DNA from: Negativicutes bacterium
GTDB taxonomy: Bacteria > Bacillota_C > Negativicutes > Sporomusales_B > JARLHX01
Reading direction: 5' to 3'
Assembly: GCA_031292015.1 (NCBI GenBank)
Contig: JARLHY010000032.1
Span: 19,786-83,785, forward strand
Length of the DNA: 64,000 nucleotides
The notes below the pieces were generated by a model. It was given only the letters and a program-made list of their open reading frames with translations, ran no database searches and was not told where the DNA came from. A program made the position numbers and the translations under genes. This document shows positions 1-7,865 of this stretch, one piece after another. The first letter of the stretch is position 1. The number at the start of each line of letters is the position of its first letter.

Positions 1-678
1 CCTTACTCGGTTCTGGTCGACACCGAGCGCCGGACCAAGAGGAGCCTCAGCCATGCTGGCATTTTCCCCAAAGTGGCATTTCTCGACGCCCGTTATACCA
101 ACTCACTGCCCTGGCCGGTGACTGTCAACACCGCGCTGGACGCGCTGTCCCACTCGCTGGAAGGGTATGTATCAAAGAAGGCCAGCTTGATGAGCGACAG
201 TCTTGCCCTGGAATCCATACGCTGTTTCAGCAAAACGGTCCCCGCGCTGACCGGCCGCGCGCTGAGCCTTGAGGACCGGGAGCAGCTGCTCTACGCTTCC
301 ATGTTGGGCGGGATGGTCGTTGCCCAGACCGGCACGACCATGATTCACTCTCTGGGTTATTCGTTGACCATTTTCCGCGATATTCCCCACGGCCGGGCCA
401 ATGGGCTGCTGCTGGCCGAGTATCTGCGCTTCCTGCAGCCTGTCGTTCCCGCAAAGGTCACAAGCCTTCTCGGCGCCTTGGGCCTGCGGACAGTGGATGA
501 ATTCAAGGCGATGAACAAAGAACTGCTCGGCGCGCCGGAGACGCTGACCTCGCACGAAGTGGAGGAGTTCGCCCGCGCCGCCATTAAGACACCGAACATA
601 GCCAACACGCTTAGGCAACCCAGCCTGGAAGAGCTGAAGCAGATATTGACAGATTCGGTTCCGGTGACTCAGGCTTGA
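1..678 (+). CDS. Iron-containing alcohol dehydrogenase, C-terminal part (5' end outside window)
   Basis: The frame is open from the first base, so the N-terminal NAD(P)-binding half lies upstream of the window. About 225 residues remain. The metal-binding half of the Fe-ADH family is visible: DALSHSLEGY supplies an Asp and a His three residues apart plus one (D-x3-H), and IHSLGY and PHGRANG supply two His 14 residues apart, the spacing of the metal ligands in FucO-type enzymes. The family reduces or oxidises alcohols and aldehydes with NAD(P)H in the cytoplasm; the substrate cannot be told from this part. The YciI-like gene starts 50 bp downstream and could be co-transcribed. Confidence 0.93.
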   Translation, partial: PYSVLVDTERRTKRSLSHAGIFPKVAFLDARYTNSLPWPVTVNTALDALSHSLEGYVSKKASLMSDSLALESIRCFSKTVPALTGRALSLEDREQLLYASMLGGMVVAQTGTTMIHSLGYSLTIFRDIPHGRANGLLLAEYLRFLQPVVPAKVTSLLGALGLRTVDEFKAMNKELLGAPETLTSHEVEEFARAAIKTPNIANTLRQPSLEELKQILTDSVPVTQA

Positions 679-728
679 TGGGTCCGGCCTGAACAAAGGT
701 TCAATTCTCACCGAAAGGAGGTAGAGGA

Positions 729-1016
729 ATGATTATTATCATGGGAAAATATCTAAAACCCCTGGAAGAAATCGACGCTTTGCTGGTGGATCACCGTAAA
801 TGGCTTGACGATGGACTCAAGGCCGAAAAATTTATCTGCGCCGGCGCCCGGGATCCACGTATCGGCGGAATTATCGTCGCCGATCTGTCCCTGGACGAGG
901 CCCGGGAGATCGTCAAAAAAGATCCGTTCTATATCAACGAGGCCGTGGAATACGAGTTCTTCAAGTTTTTGCCTGGCAAGTTCGATCCCCGCTTTTCCTG
1001 TTTTGTGAACAAATAG
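729..1016 (+). CDS. YciI-like small protein
   Basis: A 95-residue protein with a strong Shine-Dalgarno (AAAGGAGGTAGAGG) just before the ATG. The layout fits the YCII fold (ferredoxin-like, dimeric): an N-terminal strand, a helix with the sequence DHRKWLDDGL, a Gly-rich turn (AGARDPRIGG), a DEAREIVKKDPF helix and a final strand (YEFFKF). The DPF motif is typical of the family. Biochemical roles for YciI proteins are mostly unknown; some relatives are dehalogenase-like or muconolactone isomerase-like. It follows the Fe-ADH gene by 50 bp, which suggests a shared transcript but does not give a function. Confidence 0.75.
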   Translation: MIIIMGKYLKPLEEIDALLVDHRKWLDDGLKAEKFICAGARDPRIGGIIVADLSLDEAREIVKKDPFYINEAVEYEFFKFLPGKFDPRFSCFVNK

Positions 1017-1022
1017 ATGTAC

Positions 1023-1320
1023 GGCTGTTGAAAAAAGTCAATCTGCGTTGCACCCGCAAGGGGCAGGCCGCATTTCTATGCGCTGAAGCGCAAGAACTGC
1101 GCACTTGCCGCTCCGGGAGCGCTCTCGCCGTACCCCTAAACGTACTGTCGCCCCGAGTGTATCGCCGTCCATGGCGCACTCGGGACTAGACCGTCCAAGG
1201 CCGTCGTCGAGCGCTTCCTCGCGCGACCCGTACACATCGCGTGAGACTATCGACAGAGAACAGGATACGTTGATACGACAGATGCAGTCAGAACGTGCAT
1301 CTCGACCTTTTTGAACAGCC
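1023..1320. repeat. MITE-like element with imperfect terminal inverted repeats
   Basis: A 298-bp segment with no convincing gene. The left end GGCTGTTGAAAAAAGTC and the reverse complement of the right end, GGCTGTTCAAAAAGGTC, match at 15 of 17 positions. The interior is GC-rich, unlike the flanks, and has several self-complementary stretches. Terminal inverted repeats without a transposase suggest a non-autonomous mobile element or a dispersed structural repeat. I cannot see a target-site duplication with confidence, and no second copy is present in this window. Confidence 0.6.
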
Positions 1321-1341
1321 TAAGTTAAGTGTCCAAATACT

Positions 1342-1381
1342 AAAAAGGGCACTGCAGTTCAAATACTGCAGTGCCCTTTTT
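1342..1381 (-). terminator. Bidirectional rho-independent terminator
   Basis: A 16-bp perfect stem, AAAAAGGGCACTGCAG, with an 8-nt loop and T-rich tracts on both sides. It lies 18 bp beyond the stop codon of the minus-strand rubrerythrin gene, and can also stop transcription arriving from the left. Confidence 0.85.
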
Positions 1382-1398
1382 GTTGATGACATGAAAAT

Positions 1399-1947
1399 CT
1401 ATTTACCGAAGTACCTGTCCAGCAGGCCTTTGAAGGCTGCGCCGTGGCGGGCTTCGTCTTTGCACATCTCGTGGACGGTGTCGTGAATGGCGTCAAGTCC
1501 GAGCTCTTTGGCCTTTTTGGCGATGCCCAGCTTGCCCTGGCAGGCGCCGTATTCGGCGTCGACCCGCAGTTCGAGATTTTTCTTGGTCGAGGGTGTTACG
1601 CACTCGCCCAGCAGTTCGGCGAATTTGGCGGCATGTTCGGCTTCTTCGAAAGCGATTCGTTTGTAAGCTTCGGCTACTTCCGGATAGCCTTCCCGGTCGG
1701 CTTGGCGGCTCATCGCCAGATACATACCGATTTCGGTGCATTCACCCATGAAATTCATTTTCAAACCTTCGACGATCTCGGCATCTACGCCGGCGGCGAC
1801 GCCAATACGGTGCTGGTCGGCCCAGTTCAGACCGGTTGCGGTCTGCTCCTGGAATTTTCCTGCCGGGGCTTTGCACTGGGGACAGGCGTCCGGAGCGGAA
1901 TTACCTTCATGGACATAACCACAGATAGTACAGACGAACTTTTTCAT
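1399..1947 (-). CDS. Rubrerythrin with N-terminal rubredoxin domain (reverse rubrerythrin, peroxidase)
   Basis: A 182-residue cytoplasmic non-haem iron protein. The rubredoxin Cys4 site is at the N-terminus (C6, C9, C22, C25), followed by a four-helix diiron domain with [16 protein letters not shown] and KDEARHG carrying the carboxylate and His ligands. Classical rubrerythrins carry rubredoxin at the C-terminus; this reversed order is the type that reduces hydrogen peroxide and oxygen in clostridia. The start has a good site (GAGGAGG, about 8 nt upstream of ATG). A sigma-A-like promoter and a PerR-box-like element lie immediately upstream, which fits peroxide-responsive expression. It appears to be a single-gene unit ended by the terminator at 1342-1381. 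Confidence 0.93.
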   Translation of the reverse strand: MKKFVCTICGYVHEGNSAPDACPQCKAPAGKFQEQTATGLNWADQHRIGVAAGVDAEIVEGLKMNFMGECTEIGMYLAMSRQADREGYPEVAEAYKRIAFEEAEHAAKFAELLGECVTPSTKKNLELRVDAEYGACQGKLGIAKKAKELGLDAIHDTVHEMCKDEARHGAAFKGLLDRYFGK

Positions 1948-1965
1948 TAATACAGCCTCCTCAAA

Positions 1966-1980
1966 AGATAATTATTATTA
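1966..1980 (-). promoter_or_regulatory. Candidate PerR box upstream of rubrerythrin
   Basis: AGATAATTATTATTA matches 12 of 15 positions of the B. subtilis PerR box TTATAATNATTATAA, including the whole 11-base core. It lies between the predicted transcription start and the Shine-Dalgarno of the rubrerythrin gene, a good position for repression. The assignment rests on sequence resemblance only; AT-rich DNA can match by chance. Confidence 0.45.
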
Positions 1981-1999
1981 ACTAACAATCGCTATAAAT

Positions 2000-2028
2000 A
2001 ATATAACAGACACCGAGAAAAAGATCAA
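2000..2028 (-). promoter_or_regulatory. Sigma-A-type promoter of the rubrerythrin gene
   Basis: Read on the minus strand: TTGATC, a 17-bp spacer, then TATATT. Start of transcription would be near 1993, about 45 bp before the ATG. Confidence 0.6.
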
Positions 2029-2402
2029 TAGTTTTTTGCTAATTTTCCCCTGGGATTTGGGCCTACTATCTTAATTACACTTCCCTGGCTGACTTCCCTG
2101 CAAATGGCGACAAAATTAGCTAAAATTAGACAAAAATAATTCGGAATAACTTATACTCATTATATAACCGCGCCGTCGGTGAAGTCTTGGAAAAGGTGTT
2201 GCAGCCGGCAATCCTTTAGAGCATGCGGTCAAATAGCCGACCATCCCGAACCGGTCCCGGAAAATACCGGAAGGAAAAATAAGCGGCACCGCCACTGTCG
2301 GCGCGCCCAGACAAAATTACCTTGTCGGCATAAACGTATAGAATATGACATTACCGCAAATAGTATACCTAGACTCCCAAAAAATTCGCGGAGGTGCTGA
2401 GG
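2029..2402. other. Intergenic region without recognised features
   Basis: AT-rich near 2100-2160 and otherwise unremarkable. It must hold the promoter of the spore-protein gene at 2403, but I could not identify a sigma-G or sigma-F promoter with confidence. Confidence 0.5.
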
Positions 2403-2603
2403 ATGGCGAAAGTGATGTCCGAAGAAACGAAAAACAAGCTGGCCCATGATCTCGGCTTCGGAGCGAAAGTCGAAGACGGAAACTGGGATGATGTAACCAC
2501 GGGTGAAGTCGGCTCGATGGTCAGGGAAGCCATCAAGCGTGGTGAACAGTCGATAGCTGAAGAAGCACGGGCGAATGGGAAGGTACATCAGAACGCGGAA
2601 TAA
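2403..2603 (+). CDS. Small acid-soluble spore protein, alpha/beta type (divergent)
   Basis: A 66-residue protein. The ATG at 2403 is chosen because GGAGG at 2390-2394 lies 8 nt upstream; an in-frame GTG at 2394 overlaps that site. The order MSEETKNKLAHDLGF, then WDDVTTGEVGSMVREAIKRGEQ, follows the alpha/beta SASP plan (MSEELKxELAxELG, then GW.xVxxRdaGxxVxxxIxxAEQ). These proteins coat spore DNA and protect it from UV and heat during dormancy. The C-terminal tail (about 15 charged residues) is longer than in Bacillus SASPs. A related but altered copy lies at 4343-4519. Function is inferred from family resemblance. Confidence 0.75.
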   Translation: MAKVMSEETKNKLAHDLGFGAKVEDGNWDDVTTGEVGSMVREAIKRGEQSIAEEARANGKVHQNAE

Positions 2604-2620
2604 GGTCCAAGGTAAGATCT

Positions 2621-2648
2621 ATGCCCGGAACTTCAATGTTTCGGGCAT
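2621..2648 (+). terminator. Rho-independent terminator after the spore-protein gene
   Basis: ATGCCCGGAAC and GTTTCGGGCAT form a stem around a 6-nt loop, followed by an AT-rich tract. Near-identical hairpins occur at 16830 and 47283. Confidence 0.7.
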
Positions 2649-2849
2649 ATTAAATTTTAAAGGCATAACTGTAATCCCTGTAGTCCATAATAACCAGTGC
2701 GGTTAAGGACACTCCGATCCCGGATGCAAGGCTCATCAGCAAGAAAGGAGAAACATGAGCCTCGATGATTTTCCATAACTTTACGGGATTGTACTTATCT
2801 GATAATATGATCTTGACTAAACTCTATATAATCAGGAGGGGTGATCAAG

Positions 2850-3998
2850 TTGACGAGCGGTTTGAAGAAAGGAATACGATGTTTCCTCATTTTGTTGACG
2901 GTTCTCGGTTTTACCCAAATCGTTTTTGCGGCTGAGCTTACAGACCTGAAAGCCGAAGAAATTTCGTTTACTGCCAGTCTTGCTCCGGCGTTTAGTCCGA
3001 GTACTACCTCATACACGCTCAATGTTCAAGAAGACATCTATGGTGTAAAATTGACCCCTTTTGCCGCGGCTGGCGCGAAGATCACAATCAATGGCAACAG
3101 TGTTGAATCTGGAAAAGCGGCACTGATCAAACTGGAACAGTCGTATGACTTTTATGCGGTAGACTACGCTGTGGGAGTCAAAATAGCGGTGAGCCAGGGC
3201 AATGAATCAAAAACGTATACGGTCAACGTCGTCAGAAAGAATGCTAAAGATACGTATGCACTCTTTGGACAATACAGGTACAGCGATAAGGAAACCGGCC
3301 TTACAGTTCCGTACCTTTTATATGTTCCAAAGAATTATGATCCGGCAAAGAAATATCCGCTTGTGTTTGCGCTGCACGGCTCGGGACAAAGATCGCAATC
3401 GCTCGATATGGTGCTGAAACGCTATAAAATGGCGACCATCTGGGCCGAAGATTCTGAAGCTGGCATCAATCAATGCATTGTTCTCGCGCCGCAGTGTGAA
3501 TCCGCCGACGATATGGTGAATTGGACCCCGGTGCAAGCGTTCAATAACAAAAAAGCCGATTCGCCGTACACAGCGACAGAATGGCTGGATGCAGCGTACC
3601 GGCTCTTGGAAAACGTCAAGAACGATTACTCGATAGACACCAAAAGGATTTATGCCACAGGCCTTTCTGCCGGCGGGTTTGCGTCCTACACAATTGCAAT
3701 TCAGTATCCGGATACCTTTGCGGCGATAGTACCGATTTGCGGAGGGGCAGACCCGGAAAAAGTGGCGGCATTGAAAGACAAAGTCGCCATATGGACGTTC
3801 CACGCGGTTGACGATCCCCTTGTAAACGTAAAAAAGTACTATTATTCAACAAATGAAGCGATGGATAAAGCCGGCGTAAAATATAAAGCGACACTGTATC
3901 CCGCCGGTGCGGTGTTCTGGCCGATGGCTCATTTCTCATGGACAGCCGCATACGCGAATCGGGAAATGCGGGATTGGCTATTCGCACAGTCGAAATAA
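2850..3998 (+). CDS. Secreted alpha/beta-hydrolase (esterase/depolymerase-like) with N-terminal cadherin-like beta-sandwich domain
   Basis: TTG at 2850 is preferred (382 aa) because AGGAGGGG lies 8-9 nt upstream; an in-frame GTG at 2841 abuts that site. A signal peptide covers about the first 28 residues, ending before AELTDLK. Residues about 30-125 resemble the cadherin-like beta-sandwich domain family found before surface enzymes. The rest is an alpha/beta hydrolase of the PHB-depolymerase/feruloyl-esterase type: oxyanion region LHGSGQRS, nucleophile Ser273 in GLSAGG, Asp321/322 in HAVDDP and His361 in MAHFSW. It should cleave an ester outside the cytoplasm; the substrate is unknown. It stands alone between the two spore-protein genes, with no clear terminator after it. 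Confidence 0.85.
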   Translation: MTSGLKKGIRCFLILLTVLGFTQIVFAAELTDLKAEEISFTASLAPAFSPSTTSYTLNVQEDIYGVKLTPFAAAGAKITINGNSVESGKAALIKLEQSYDFYAVDYAVGVKIAVSQGNESKTYTVNVVRKNAKDTYALFGQYRYSDKETGLTVPYLLYVPKNYDPAKKYPLVFALHGSGQRSQSLDMVLKRYKMATIWAEDSEAGINQCIVLAPQCESADDMVNWTPVQAFNNKKADSPYTATEWLDAAYRLLENVKNDYSIDTKRIYATGLSAGGFASYTIAIQYPDTFAAIVPICGGADPEKVAALKDKVAIWTFHAVDDPLVNVKKYYYSTNEAMDKAGVKYKATLYPAGAVFWPMAHFSWTAAYANREMRDWLFAQSK

Positions 3999-4342
3999 TA
4001 GGGGCCGCGTTCTTTTCCGTGGCGCTCACGGCGGTAATGACGAATGAAATGGCGCGCTTGGAGCAACTTGCGGGTATGAGTGGCCGGGTTCTGCACCTCA
4101 CTAGGTTGGTAAACGCTGAATGAGAAAAGCTTTTCGGAGCTAACCGTCTACTCTCAAAAGGTTATTTACATACATCTCGTTGGTGGCATATTTTCTAAGG
4201 TGCCATTTGCGTTAAGATCAGCCATGATGAACAGTAATAACCAGTAAAATGCTCAGGGGTTCGGCACGCTTCGCCTCCACCATGTAAATTCAGTAAAGCC
4301 GAAAAGCCATGTAACACACTGTTTCTCGCTACTTGTGGGATT
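3999..4342. other. Intergenic region, no gene recognised
   Basis: About 340 bp between the esterase and the altered spore-protein copy. I see no convincing open frame with a ribosome binding site, no repeat and no terminator. Confidence 0.5.
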
Positions 4343-4519
4343 ATGGTGGAGAAGAAAGTGGTTAAGCTTGTAAACAGTTTTTTACAAACATCCCATTGGG
4401 GCGACGTGGCCACCGGCGAAGTCGGTTCCATGGTCCGGGAAGCTATCAACCGTGGCGAGCCGTCGATGTCTGAGGACGCCAGGGCAAATGGAATAGTTCA
4501 CCAAAATGCTAATGATTGA
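4343..4519 (+). CDS. Second alpha/beta-type spore-protein copy, shortened and diverged (possibly a pseudogene)
   Basis: An intact 58-codon frame beginning at ATG 4343. Its C-terminal half is nearly the same as the protein at 2403: both have VATGEVGSMVREAI or VTTGEVGSMVREAI followed by a Glu-rich tail ending in VHQNA. Its N-terminal half is drifted (MVEKKVVKLVNSFL replaces the conserved ELAxELG helix) and about four residues are missing before the HWGDV turn. The ribosome binding site is weak. It may be a decaying duplicate or a specialised variant. Identified only by comparison with the neighbouring copy. Confidence 0.5.
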   Translation: MVEKKVVKLVNSFLQTSHWGDVATGEVGSMVREAINRGEPSMSEDARANGIVHQNAND

Positions 4520-4520
4520 T

Positions 4521-4545
4521 GGCCCTTCGGGGCTTATTTTTTTTG
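4521..4545 (+). terminator. Terminator after the second spore-protein copy
   Basis: A short GC hairpin (GGCCC, TTC loop, GGGGC) followed after two bases by a run of eight T, directly after the stop codon. Confidence 0.65.
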
Positions 4546-4670
4546 TCCGATAGTTACTGTAATTATAGCTGTTATAGGGGGGGAGGCGAGTTCCTTCTAG
4601 ACCGGTTTTTAAAAGTTACGCTGGAGGGTTAGCGGTGTTTTATGGTAATACAGAGAATGTCTCAAAAAGC

Positions 4671-4686
4671 TGGCATAAAATTTGCA
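4671..4686 (+). promoter_or_regulatory. Candidate sigma-54 promoter upstream of the sigma-54 activator gene
   Basis: TGGCAT-N5-TTGCA has the exact -24/-12 spacing and the same TGGCAT box as the two promoters this activator probably controls (6745 and 8178). It lies 280 bp upstream of the activator start. I find no matching GTGTGA-type dyad next to it, so control by the same activator is uncertain. Confidence 0.45.
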
Positions 4687-4965
4687 TGATAAAATATTGC
4701 AGTCGAGTCCGAATGTCGATTACCAATTAAATCTGGTTAAGCAGCGCAAGCCGTTTTTGCGATATCCTCTTTACTAAAAGGATTGTTAGGATCTACCTTG
4801 GATAATATGATTTTTATATGATATTATGATGACGATAAAATAATTTAGCGGCTTGAAACTGGCGTGCGCAAAGATCAGATACGACGCGGTCTACATAGAA
4901 AGGCTAGTCATTTGGAGCCCCTGGAGCAAAAAAATAACCCTGAATTGGGCAAGGGAGTCATAAGC
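4687..4965. other. Leader region with a possible minus-strand gene relic
   Basis: On the minus strand, about 4738-4810 reads as a short peptide tail (LSKVDPNNPFSKEDIAKTAC and a stop) with no start codon. The adjoining stretch CTCAAAAAGC at about 4661 resembles an insertion-sequence end. This may be the scar of a lost mobile element; it is too short to assign. Confidence 0.2.
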
Positions 4966-6333
4966 ATGGATTCACGACTTGAGATATTGCAAGAATTCCT
5001 AGACCAGCTGCATGGATTAGTGGTTGTTGATCGTGAGTCCAATATAGTCTTTATTGACGCACAATATGCAAATGCATTAGGTTATGATGATAAAGAAATT
5101 ATCGGGTTACCAGTGAAGCAAATCATTCCTAACAGTAAACTTCCTGTTGTTCTGGAGTCGGGGAAGGCCATTTGGGGTGATGTGTTTTGTTACTTGGGGC
5201 ATACCAGCATATGTAATCGTTGGCCGCTGATGAAAGATGGCAAAATTATCGGGGCAGTGTCCTATAGTGTATTTGACAGACTTAAAGAATCTGACAATCT
5301 ATTTGAGTCTTTGCAGGAACTACGCGGTCAATTAGACTATTATCGGGATAAACTTAAGATGTATTCCGGAGCACGGTATACTCTGGCGGATATTGTAGGT
5401 ACAAGCGACGGTGTCGTTGAACTGCATAAAGCAATATTACGCGCCGGGTGTACTGATTCCACCGTACTTATCCAGGGAGAGACAGGAACAGGCAAGGAAT
5501 TGGTTGCCCACTCCCTGCACCAAGAAAGTCTCCGGACTCACCATCCTTTTATTAAACTGAATTGCGCGGCCATGCCTTATGACCTTATTGAATCCGAATT
5601 ATTCGGGTATGAGGAAGGCGCTTTTACGGGAGCCCGGAAGACCGGGAAAAAGGGTAAGTTTGAACTGGCTAACAAGGGAACGCTTTTTCTGGATGAAGTA
5701 AGTCAACTCACCATGCCGGCCCAGGCAAAATTGCTTCGCGCGCTGCAGGAAAAAGAAATAGAACGTGTCGGAGGCACAACACCGGTCTCTGTCAACGTCA
5801 GGATTGTGGCAGCCTCAAATGATGATCTGGAGGCAATGGTAAAACAGGGTACTTTCCGATCGGATTTGTTTTACCGTCTAAACGTTGTTCCGATAAAGAT
5901 ACCGCCTCTGAGGGAAAGAATGTCCGACATTCCGGCGCTTGTGAAGAAGTTTGTCGAAAAGTATGGGGAGCAGGCCGGGTTGGGGCCAGTCGAAGTTTCG
6001 CCTGAAGCCTTGGATCTACTTCAAGGGTACGGGTGGCCGGGAAATATCCGCGAACTGGAAAATGCCGTCGAAAGAGCTGTTGGTCTTTGTAGAACAGGGC
6101 TGCTTGATATATCTCATTTTGAGTGGTTAATGCCGAAAATTCAAAAACCATTTAGAATAACAAACACACAAGACCCTATTAAAGAAGCTAAAGATGCAGC
6201 AGAAAGAAATGTTATTTTAAATATACTGCATGAAACCGGCGGGAACATAACAAAAGCCGCTGAGGTGCTCCATATGGACCGTTCATTATTGTATCAGAAG
6301 ATGCGTCGCCTTGGCATCAAATACCGGCAATAA
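4966..6333 (+). CDS. Sigma-54-dependent transcriptional activator with N-terminal PAS domain
   Basis: 455 residues from ATG 4966, chosen because AAGGGAG lies 8 nt upstream; an in-frame GTG at 4864 has no such site. Domain order: PAS sensor (about 8-110), AAA+ sigma-54 interaction domain (about 145-370) and Fis-type helix-turn-helix (about 410-452). Key motifs: Walker A GETGTGKE (171-178), GAFTGA (218-223) that contacts sigma-54, and Walker B FLDE (241-244). Proteins of this build bind upstream sites and use ATP to open sigma-54 promoters when the PAS domain senses a small molecule. Two TGGCAT-N5-TTGCT promoters with paired GTGTGA-N8-TCAC dyads follow at 6603-6761 and 8034-8194, so the chemoreceptor and catabolic cluster A are its likely targets (inference from position). 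The PAS ligand is unknown. Confidence 0.93.
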   Translation: MDSRLEILQEFLDQLHGLVVVDRESNIVFIDAQYANALGYDDKEIIGLPVKQIIPNSKLPVVLESGKAIWGDVFCYLGHTSICNRWPLMKDGKIIGAVSYSVFDRLKESDNLFESLQELRGQLDYYRDKLKMYSGARYTLADIVGTSDGVVELHKAILRAGCTDSTVLIQGETGTGKELVAHSLHQESLRTHHPFIKLNCAAMPYDLIESELFGYEEGAFTGARKTGKKGKFELANKGTLFLDEVSQLTMPAQAKLLRALQEKEIERVGGTTPVSVNVRIVAASNDDLEAMVKQGTFRSDLFYRLNVVPIKIPPLRERMSDIPALVKKFVEKYGEQAGLGPVEVSPEALDLLQGYGWPGNIRELENAVERAVGLCRTGLLDISHFEWLMPKIQKPFRITNTQDPIKEAKDAAERNVILNILHETGGNITKAAEVLHMDRSLLYQKMRRLGIKYRQ

Positions 6334-6413
6334 TCGCGACAACTCTTTGAATCAAATAGCGGGAAGATCAGGCCTTTTATAACGGACTTGGGCTTGCTGA
6401 CCCGGCTCTGAAA

Positions 6414-6441
6414 CGGCACTTTCATTATTGTGAAAGTGCCG
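6414..6441 (+). terminator. Terminator after the sigma-54 activator gene
   Basis: CGGCACTTTCA and TGAAAGTGCCG form an 11-bp perfect stem with a 6-nt loop, followed by CTCTTCTACTTTTT. The same hairpin core recurs at 7835-7865. Confidence 0.75.
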
Positions 6442-6602
6442 CTCTTCTACTTTTTGGCTTATATTACGCTTTTGCGGTATCTTGCGGCAGCCAAAGGGCG
6501 GAGGCTAACATTAAACCAGCGCCATACCGCTATTTTGCTGTTGGCGGAGGTGTTTTGACAGCGAAAAGTTCCTCCCCAATTAGATGAGTGTATAAACAAA
6601 CA

Positions 6603-6622
6603 GTGTGAGTATAACATCACAA
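6603..6622 (+). promoter_or_regulatory. Activator-binding dyad A, copy 1
   Basis: GTGTGA-N8-TCACAA, an imperfect dyad about 140 bp upstream of the -24 box, in the usual range for enhancer sites of sigma-54 activators. The same dyad is at 8034. Confidence 0.55.
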
Positions 6623-6686
6623 TGTTTGTTTTGTGCAGCAGCAGGAAGGAGTTGCGCGGTTCAGGCGCCCGCAAATAGCGGACAAG

Positions 6687-6706
6687 GTGTGAGGAAATTA
6701 TCACAC
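6687..6706 (+). promoter_or_regulatory. Activator-binding dyad B, copy 1
   Basis: GTGTGA-N8-TCACAC, a perfect six-base inverted repeat with the spacer GGAAATTA, conserved with the same spacer at 8119. Centred 84 bp downstream of dyad A, a whole number of helical turns (eight). Confidence 0.6.
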
Positions 6707-6744
6707 TGCGGATCGTTGCAGGCCTGCCATTTTGGTGAGTGAGA

Positions 6745-6761
6745 TTGGCATAATTATTGCT
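6745..6761 (+). promoter_or_regulatory. Sigma-54 (-24/-12) promoter of the chemoreceptor gene
   Basis: TTGGCATAATTATTGCT matches TGGCAY-N5-TTGCW with exact spacing. The transcription start would be near 6772, giving a leader of about 140 nt before the ATG at 6913. Confidence 0.8.
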
Positions 6762-6912
6762 TAAATAAAATGGTGCAACCAATTACGATCTTGGAATATG
6801 GAGCCGGATATGCAATGAAGCCGTCGGTGACAGTATGCTTACACCGCTTTTCACCGTTCTTGGGACCGGATTGGGCCTGTCACCGGATGGGTGCCGAAGG
6901 AGGGGTATAAAA

Positions 6913-7743
6913 ATGCATTCAGATGATACGCTACAATGTTTTGCGAAAGTATTGCCGTTTTTAAATGAACTATACAATAGTGATGTGGCAGTAACTTTAG
7001 CTGATTTAGAAAAAGTCATATTATATAAATCCGGTGAAAAGATTGAGCTTAAAGGCAAAATGGGTGTACCGCTTGTAGAGGGTACTGCTGTTTACCGGGC
7101 AGTACATGAAGGTTGCCGGGTTGTTGTTAAAGTTGATAAAGCCCTGTATGGTATGGCGTATATAGCTACCGCTATTCCGCTTTATAATGACAGCCGTGAG
7201 ATAATCGGTGCGGCCTGTGTTATTGAGTCGACCGACCGGCAGGATGAGTTAAAAAATATGGCGGCGCAGCTGACAGACACTATTTCCATTTTGGCGAGCA
7301 CAACACAAGAAATATCGGCGCAAACCCAAGAAGTATCTGCTGTCAGTAAGACGGTAACTAAACTGGTGCAGGAAGCTGAAGGACGGATGGGCGAAACCAA
7401 TCAGATCATTGAACTGAATAAGGAAGTTGCTGCTCAGACGAATTTATTAGGCCTTAATGCCGCGATTGAAGCCGCCCGGGTTGGTGAACAGGGGCGCGGT
7501 TTCGCTGTAGTGTCGGATGAGATTCGTAAAATGGCGGCCAATAGTGCTGAATCAATAAAGAAGATCAGCGCAATCATTAATAATATCCAAGGGGACAATA
7601 GAAATACTTGTGCTCAAATCTTGCAAATACATGATGTCATTTCCCAGATTGCAGAAGCAATCACCAGTGTGGCAGGCACGGCACAAGACATCAACGTGAT
7701 GGCCCGGCGGCTTGATCAAATGGCCGAGGAATTAGTCAAGTAG
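6913..7743 (+). CDS. Soluble methyl-accepting chemotaxis-type signalling protein
   Basis: 276 residues from ATG 6913, which has AAGGAGGGG 8 nt upstream; an upstream in-frame ATG at 6835 has none. There is no signal peptide, membrane segment or HAMP domain. Residues 1 to about 115 form an unassigned globular sensor part; the rest is a coiled-coil MCP signalling domain with the conserved hairpin tip ([20 protein letters not shown]) around 176-195. It would talk to CheA/CheW in the cytoplasm, or act as a non-chemotactic signalling partner. It is preceded by a sigma-54 promoter and ended by its own terminator. The shared control region suggests it is made together with catabolic cluster A and senses the same or a related compound (inference). 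Confidence 0.85.
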   Translation: MHSDDTLQCFAKVLPFLNELYNSDVAVTLADLEKVILYKSGEKIELKGKMGVPLVEGTAVYRAVHEGCRVVVKVDKALYGMAYIATAIPLYNDSREIIGAACVIESTDRQDELKNMAAQLTDTISILASTTQEISAQTQEVSAVSKTVTKLVQEAEGRMGETNQIIELNKEVAAQTNLLGLNAAIEAARVGEQGRGFAVVSDEIRKMAANSAESIKKISAIINNIQGDNRNTCAQILQIHDVISQIAEAITSVAGTAQDINVMARRLDQMAEELVK

Positions 7744-7834
7744 CGGTAATTGCAGGAGACCACATTCCTGTGGCAAGGCCAGCCGGGGCTTGTTGCCCGG
7801 TTTTAAACCCCGATTCTAAAAAAAGACCATAGGA

Positions 7835-7865
7835 AAAGGCACTTTCATTATTGTGAAAGTGCCTT
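7835..7865 (+). terminator. Terminator after the soluble chemoreceptor gene
   Basis: AAAGGCACTTTCA and TGAAAGTGCCTTT form a 13-bp stem around a short loop. The core is the same as the hairpin at 6414-6441, so terminator plus control region were probably duplicated together. Confidence 0.8.

Larger units (their letters stand above)
6509..6786 (+). repeat. Duplicated sigma-54 control region, copy 1
   Basis: About 278 bp that align almost without gaps to 7940-8217, offset 1431-1433 bp. Strongly shared blocks include ATTAAACCAGCGCCATACCG at the left, TGTATAAACAAAC, GTTGCGCGGTTCAGGC, GACAAGGTGTGAGGAAATTA and TTGGCAT...ATTGCTTA at the right. The intervening bases have drifted, so the duplication is not recent, while the regulatory blocks are kept. 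Upstream of the soluble chemoreceptor gene. Confidence 0.85.
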
